Shown here piece by piece: positions 61,960-64,000 of a DNA stretch of 64,000 nt (positions are counted from its first letter, which is position 1; every line of letters starts with the position of its first letter). The stretch covers positions 186,001-250,000 of the forward strand of contig NW_027478922.1 of the NCBI RefSeq assembly GCF_051014685.1, given 5' to 3'. Position numbers and translations under genes: made by a program. Source of the stretch: Ptiloglossa arizonensis. Taxonomy: Eukaryota > Arthropoda > Insecta > Hymenoptera > Colletidae. A model generated the notes under the pieces. That model saw only the letters and a program-made list of their open reading frames with translations, was not told where the DNA came from and searched no databases.

Positions 61960-64000
61960 AAATTTCTGTTCCATCTGAAAGTAGAAACTCGTCCGATTAC
62001 AACGGTATGCGTACTTTTCCCCTAGGCAGTTCTAGTTAATCGTTTCGAGCATCAGAACTGCGAAAATTTTGTGTTTCTCAAGTGTTTCATACTTCCAAAC
62101 TGCCATATCTCGCGAACGGATTGTCCAATCCGCAAAATTTCTGTTGCATCTGAAAGTAGAAACTCGCCCGATTACAACGGTATGCGTACTTTTCCCCTAG
62201 ACCGTTCTAGTTATGCTTGTCGAGCATCAGAACTGCGAAAATTTTGCGTTTCTCAAGCGTTTCTTACCTCCAAACCACCATATCTCGCGAACGGATTGAC
62301 TAATCCGCAAAATTTCTGTTGCATCTGAAAGTAGAAACTCGCGCGATTACAACGGCATGCGTACTTTTCCCCTAGGTCGTTCTAGTTATTCGTTTCGAGC
62401 ATCAGAACTGCGAAAATTTTGAGTTTCTCAAGCGTTTCTAACCTCCAAACTGCCATATCTCGCGAACGGATTGACCAGTCCGCAAAATTTCTGTTGCATC
62501 TGAAAGTAGAAACTCGCCCGATTACAACGGTATGCGTACTTTTCCCCTAGGCCGTTCTAGTTATTCGTTTCGAGCATCAGAACTGCGAAAATGTTGAGTT
62601 TCTCAAGCGTTTCTTACCTCCAAACTGCCATATTTCGCGAATGGATTGACCAATCCGCAAAATTTCTGTTGCATCTGAAAGGAGAAGCTCGCCCGATTAC
62701 AACGGTTTGCGTACTTTTCCCCTAGGCCTTTCTAGTTATTCGTTTCGAGCATCAGAACTTCGAAAATTTTGAGTTTCTCAAGCGTTTCTTACTTCCAAAC
62801 TGCCATATCTCGCGAACAGATTGGCCAATCCGCAAAATTTCTGTTGCATCTGAAAGTAGAAACTCGCCCGATTACAACTGTATGCGTACTTTTCCCCTAG
62901 TCCGTTCTAGTTATTCGTTTCGAGCATCAGAACTGCGAAAATTTTGAGTTTCTGAAGCGTTTCTTACCTCCAAACTGCCATATCTCGCGAACGGATTGAC
63001 CAATCCGCAAAATTTCTGTTCCATCTGAAAGTAGAAACTCGTCCGATTACAACGGTATGCGTACTTTTCCCCTAGGCAGTTCTAGTTAATCGTTTCGAGC
63101 ATCAGAACTGCGAAAATTTTGTGTTTCTGATGCGTTTCTTACTTCCAAACTGCCATATCTCGCGAACGGATTGACCAATCCGCAAAATTTCTGTTGCATC
63201 TGAAAGTAGAAACTCGCCCGATTACAACGGTAGGCGTACTTTTCCCCTAGGCCGTTCTGGTTATTCGTTTCGAGCATCAGAACTGTGAAAATTTTGAGTT
63301 TCTCAACCGTTTCTTACCTCCAAATTGCCATATCTCGCGAACGGATTGACCAATCCGCAAAATTTTTGTTGCATCTGAAAGTAGAAAGTCGCCCGATTAC
63401 AACGGTATGCGTACTTTTCCCCTAGTCCGTTCTAGTTATTCGTTTCGAGCATCAGAACTGCGAAAATTTTGAGTTTCTGATGCGTTTCTTACTTCCAAAC
63501 TGCCATATCTCGCGAACGGATTGACCAATCCGCAAAATTTCTGTTCCATCTGAAAGTAGAAACTCGTCCGATTACAACGGTATGCGTACTTTTCCCCTAG
63601 GCAGTTCTAGTTAATCGTTTCGAGCATCAGAACTGCGAAAATTTTGTGTTTCTCAAGTGTTTCATACTTCCAAACTGCCATATCTCGCGAACGGATTGTC
63701 CAATCCGCAAAATTTCTGTTGCATCTGAAAGTAGAAACTCGCCCGATTACAACGGTATGCGTACTTTTCCCCTAGACCGTTCTAGTTATGCTTGTCGAGC
63801 ATCAGAACTGCGAAAATTTTGCGTTTCTCAAGCGTTTCTTACCTCCAAACCACCATATCTCGCGAACAGATTGACTAATCCGCAAAATTTCTGTTGCATC
63901 TGAAAGTAGAAACTCGCGCGATTTCAACGGCATGCGTACTTTTCCCCTAGGTCATTCTAGTTATTCGTTTCGAGCATCAGAACTGCGAAAATTTTGAGTT
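61960..64000. repeat. Copies 9 monomers apart (1575 bp)
   Basis: About 61960-62425 matches 63535-64000: gttccatctg, ggcagttctagttaatcg, tgtgtttctcaagtgtttc with atacttcc, ggattgtccaatcc, tgcttgtcgagc, ttttgcgtttctc, caaaccacca, ctcgcgcg with ggcatgcg. A few bases differ (cgaacgg versus cgaacag, gattac versus gatttc). The right copy is cut by the window end. Confidence 0.88.
63878..64000. repeat. Partial last monomer
   Basis: Monomer 366, cut after 123 bp by the window end. The array shows no sign of ending here. Confidence 0.95.

Larger units (their letters stand above)
1..64000. repeat. 175-bp satellite DNA array filling the window
   Basis: The box atccgcaaaa (or a one-base variant) recurs every 175 bp from base 1 to base 63878, giving 365 complete monomers and one partial. 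I checked the register at every 2100-bp step (12 monomers). It holds exactly except for 1-bp gains near 12174, 42836 and 45811 and a 1-bp loss near 56294. All monomers have one orientation. Spot-checked monomers differ from the consensus at roughly 1 to 12 positions. Consensus G+C is 77 of 175. There is no unique sequence, no inserted mobile element and no array edge. Length, homogeneity and head-to-tail order are those of eukaryotic centromeric or heterochromatic satellites. The location is inferred, not shown. The family is not one I recognise. Confidence 0.98.
53500..64000. repeat. Array zone III with its own variant set
   Basis: New linked variants appear: gttccatctg, tttttgttgc, tctgatgcg, gcggttctag with gaacagcg and ccaatctgcc, ttctggttattcg with caaattgcc, tcaagtttttcatac, cgttccttacctcc and caaaccacca. 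Zone II variants ggcagttctagttaatcg and ttagctcc continue. Repeats within the zone are at 6, 9, 16, 20 and 34 monomers. No gene is seen. The zone runs past the end of the window. Confidence 0.75.

Noticed and set aside
62071..62328. Open reading frame of 85 codons, repeated at 63646-63903
   Set aside because: It begins with GTG in the tgtgtttctc variant. The second copy exists because the nine-monomer segment is duplicated. Near-identity reflects the duplication, not selection for a protein.
63086..63277. Minus-strand open reading frame of 63 codons
   Set aside because: It is open because the ttctggtt variant removes the CTAG stop on the reverse strand. Entirely satellite sequence.
1..64000. 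CRISPR array
   Set aside because: The direct repeats are contiguous 175-bp units with no unique spacers and no cas genes.
1..64000. Inserted transposon, LTR or unique sequence
   Set aside because: The monomer phase is continuous at every 2100-bp checkpoint apart from four 1-bp shifts, which leaves no room for an insertion.
1..64000. A single fixed higher-order repeat of constant length
   Set aside because: Marker spacings vary (for ggtggc monomers: 4, 13, 8, 8, 22, 5, 14, 10, 17, 14, 11, 17, 18 monomers), so no one unit length describes the whole window.

Overview
The whole 64 kb window is one uninterrupted tandem array of a 175-bp satellite DNA monomer. I find no protein-coding gene, RNA gene, transposon, CRISPR array, or unique flanking sequence. 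Neither edge of the array is inside the window. Every monomer points the same way (head to tail). Taking the monomer start at its 'atccgcaaaa' box, there are 365 complete monomers from base 1 to 63877 plus a 123-bp partial one. The register can be followed across the whole window and slips only four times, each by 1 bp.

The sequence suggests nuclear DNA of a eukaryote, most likely centromeric or pericentromeric heterochromatin, because of the long homogeneous array and nucleosome-sized monomer. I do not recognise the family and cannot name the species. The consensus monomer is about 44% G+C and has 13 CpG sites where about 8 are expected, so CpG is not depleted. That argues against a genome with heavy CpG methylation in this array.

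Layout: monomers differ from one another mainly by linked sets of substitutions (haplotypes), and the order of these variants shows multi-monomer copies. Three zones can be separated. Zone I (about 1-30.2 kb) carries a recurring module with the markers cataattcc, tctttcctcc, tttcggtggc, cccaatta and actgtttgcg. Zone II (about 30.2-53.5 kb) carries an approximately eight-monomer block starting at tgagcaatcc and ending with ttagctcc and tgcttgtcgagc. It is present in seven full or partial copies, 7 to 37 monomers apart, with spacings of 17, 17 and 18 monomers among them. Zone III (about 53.5-64 kb) keeps some Zone II variants and adds its own (gttccatctg, tttttgttgc, ctgatgcg, gcggttctag, ttctggtt, caaaccacca).

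Within the zones there are many recent tandem duplications of 1, 2, 3, 5, 6, 7, 9, 10, 14, 16, 17 and 18 monomers. Unit length is therefore not fixed: the array has irregular, nested higher-order structure, as expected from repeated unequal exchange or replication slippage always in register with the monomer. The few open reading frames (63-85 codons) are chance gaps between stops that appear when a variant removes a stop codon. They are not genes. All boundaries of copies given below were read by eye from marker variants and are accurate to roughly one monomer unless stated.
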